The translations under genes and the position numbers were made by a program. Source: Syntrophomonadaceae bacterium (GTDB taxonomy: Bacteria; Bacillota_D; Dethiobacteria; DTU022). From it: 7,887 nt of DNA. The stretch lies in the NCBI GenBank assembly GCA_003562605.1, contig PWUG01000436.1:1-7887 (forward strand), given 5' to 3'. Of this stretch, positions 7,035-7,887 are shown piece after piece (within the stretch, counting starts at the first letter, position 1; the number at the start of each line of letters is the position of its first letter). The notes beneath the pieces are model-generated. The model did no database searches. It saw only the letters and a program-made list of their open reading frames with translations, and was not told the origin of the DNA.

Positions 7035-7062
7035 TCATTTTCGTGTAAAGGTGCAAAATATT

Positions 7063-7096
7063 CGAAAGCGGTATTCATTGAAGGATACCGCTTTCG
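7063..7096. terminator. Strong bidirectional terminator hairpin
   Basis: CGAAAGCGGTAT (7063-7074) and ATACCGCTTTCG (7085-7096) form a perfect 12-bp stem, extendable by a T-G and a C-G pair to a 6-nt loop. A T-rich stretch follows on the plus strand (TTTAAGTGTT) and on the minus strand (AATATTTTG). It lies 28 nt after the GGDEF-HD stop and 44 nt past the end of the convergent dodecin-like gene, so it probably ends both transcripts. Confidence 0.8.
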
Positions 7097-7140
7097 TTTA
7101 AGTGTTGTGCCAAGCTTATGCCAGCTATCACTGATAGTAA

Positions 7141-7344
7141 TTAATCTTGGTATTTAAACGAGAGATTCATTTTAACCCTGAAGATAAGACTACCCTCCTC
7201 AATTTTCATATCCATTTCCTTTACTTCGGCAACCCTTAAGTCACGAAGCGATTTTGATGCAGTGTTAACAGCTACCTTGGCCGCCTCTTCCCATGATTTA
7301 TCACTGGTTCCGATTATTTCAACTATCTTGTAAACGCTTTCCAC
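7141..7344 (-). CDS. Dodecin-family small protein lacking the usual flavin-stacking Trp
   Basis: Dodecins are small beta-alpha-beta-beta proteins that assemble into hollow 12-mers storing flavin or related ligands. From the GTG at 7342-7344 this is 67 residues, the normal length: ESVYKIVEIIGTSDKSWEEA, then a helix ending ASKSLRDLR, then two strands ending FRVKMNLSFKY. A longer frame reaches 7404, but that start would lie inside the promoter's -35/-10 region. The GTG has AAGGGGG 6 nt upstream and gives the family's canonical N-terminus. In archaeal and bacterial dodecins a Trp (in RWFEV) stacks on flavin and a Gln (in YQV) contacts it. Here those positions are V38 and R56, so classical flavin binding is doubtful, and another ligand or a structural role is possible. 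The fold assignment is firm; the function is open. Confidence 0.85.
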   Translation of the reverse strand: MESVYKIVEIIGTSDKSWEEAAKVAVNTASKSLRDLRVAEVKEMDMKIEEGSLIFRVKMNLSFKYQD

Positions 7345-7350
7345 AATAAT

Positions 7351-7357
7351 CCCCCTT
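7351..7357 (-). promoter_or_regulatory. Shine-Dalgarno of the dodecin-like gene
   Basis: AAGGGGG on the minus strand lies 6 nt before the GTG at 7342-7344 and decides in favour of the short, family-typical start. Confidence 0.7.
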
Positions 7358-7382
7358 CCGTAAAATAATTGCTTATAGTCAC

Positions 7383-7411
7383 ATTCTATAGATAATTTAA
7401 GCACATGTCAA
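7383..7411 (-). promoter_or_regulatory. Sigma-A promoter of the dodecin-like gene
   Basis: On the minus strand TTGACA (7406-7411, perfect) is followed after 17 bp by TAGAAT (7383-7388, 5/6). It lies just after the stop of the upstream DegV-like gene and gives the small gene its own transcript, starting near 7376. Confidence 0.75.
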
Positions 7412-7423
7412 TATTGCAATAAT

Positions 7424-7887
7424 TTAATTTCCCGGGTTTTGGACAAGGGTATCGAAGGAAGGTTGAATCATTAAACCAACTGCACCCGGACCGATATGGG
7501 CACCTATAGCCGGACCAACCATACCAACGTGTAAGTCAATTATTTCATATTTGCCCTGCATCTCTTCAAGAAGTGCTTGGGCGCTTTCTTCAGCTCCTGT
7601 GTGCACAATTGAAAGGTTCACGGGGTTGTCAGCACTAACATTCTTGAGGGCAGCTTTTACCAGGCTGGGGATGACCTGTGAGCGACCGCGCACTTTGTCG
7701 TAAGGAGCGACCATACCTTCAGGGTCAGCATAAAGAACTGGTTTAATTTGCAGCAGTGATCCCAGCAGGGAAGCTGCTTTGCCGATGCGGCCGTTGCGCT
7801 GCAGGAATTCCAGGGTATCGACAGCAAAAACGCTGAATGTCCGGGTAATTGATTTTTCAGTCACTGTTAGGGTTTCTTCAAGTGTCA
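7424..7887 (-). CDS. DegV/FakB-family fatty-acid-binding protein, 5'-partial
   Basis: DegV-family proteins bind a fatty acid and, as FakB, present it to the kinase FakA for phosphorylation and entry into phospholipid synthesis; they are cytoplasmic. Only the C-terminal part, about 154 codons, is in the window. The frame continues past the GTG at 7862-7864 to the right edge (codons reading TLEETLT), so that GTG is internal. Family landmarks are VDTLEFLQRNGRIGKAASLLGSLLQIKPVL, then GKVRGR-like YDKVRGRSQ, then the C-terminal IGAHIGPGAVGLMI. A short tail, QPSFDTLVQNPGN, follows. The N-terminal domain with the lipid-head-group Ser/Thr is outside. No terminator is seen between its stop and the dodecin promoter 12 nt downstream, so some read-through into the small gene is possible. 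Confidence 0.9.
   Translation of the reverse strand, partial: TLEETLTVTEKSITRTFSVFAVDTLEFLQRNGRIGKAASLLGSLLQIKPVLYADPEGMVAPYDKVRGRSQVIPSLVKAALKNVSADNPVNLSIVHTGAEESAQALLEEMQGKYEIIDLHVGMVGPAIGAHIGPGAVGLMIQPSFDTLVQNPGN

Noticed and set aside
7125..7137. CTATC-ACT-GATAG hairpin just after the dodecin-like gene
   Set aside because: It has only 5 bp with a 3-nt loop and no T-run; the much stronger hairpin at 7063-7096 serves as the terminator.
7345..7404. Longer dodecin start at 7404
   Set aside because: The extra 20 residues overlap the promoter and lie upstream of its predicted start point; the GTG at 7342-7344 has a good SD and gives the family N-terminus.
1..7887. A new defence, mobile or biosynthetic system
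   Set aside because: All intact genes belong to known families and appear to be separate transcription units, apart from aroF-tyrA. I found no transposase, toxin-antitoxin pair, repeat array or unknown conserved gene cluster.

Overview
The window looks like a piece of a Bacillota (Clostridia-like) chromosome. The evidence is strong purine-rich Shine-Dalgarno (SD) sequences, frequent TTG and GTG starts, consensus sigma-A promoters, an Rrf2 regulator with an IscR-type cysteine triad, a DegV-family protein and a PAS-GGDEF-HD signalling protein. The organism is inferred from gene style only. No rRNA, tRNA, CRISPR array, insertion sequence or phage gene is visible.

Layout. Positions 1-1857 (+) hold the end of an aromatic amino acid operon: a DAHP synthase cut by the left edge, overlapped by 20 bp by a prephenate dehydrogenase with a C-terminal ACT domain. 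Positions 1924-2349 (-) hold a convergent Rrf2 regulator with its own promoter, and a dyad in that promoter could be its operator. Positions 2496-3251 (-) hold a flavodoxin-fold FMN reductase-like protein. Positions 3340-4154 (-) hold a dead class I/II aminotransferase: one frameshift, loss of the central catalytic segment and loss of the C-terminus, with an intact SD. Positions 4155-4670 are a very AT-rich non-coding stretch with a possible folded RNA or operator and a sigma-28-like promoter motif. Positions 4671-7034 (+) hold a large GAF-PAS-PAS-GGDEF-HD protein, ended by a long perfect hairpin. Positions 7141-7344 (-) hold a small dodecin-like protein with a near-consensus promoter. Positions 7424-7887 (-) hold the C-terminal part of a DegV/FakB-like fatty-acid-binding protein, cut by the right edge.

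How the genes work together. AroF and TyrA are consecutive contributors to tyrosine supply: AroF commits carbon to chorismate, and TyrA turns prephenate into 4-hydroxyphenylpyruvate with probable feedback through its ACT domain. The remaining genes look like independent single-gene units for Fe-S or redox sensing, flavin redox, c-di-GMP signalling, a dodecin-like function and fatty-acid handling.

No clearly new multi-gene system is present. The points most worth a second look are the GGDEF-HD protein, which has an intact diguanylate cyclase signature but an HD-GYP domain missing three of its eight usual metal ligands; its odd 5' region; the freshly decayed aminotransferase; and a dodecin lacking the usual flavin-stacking tryptophan.
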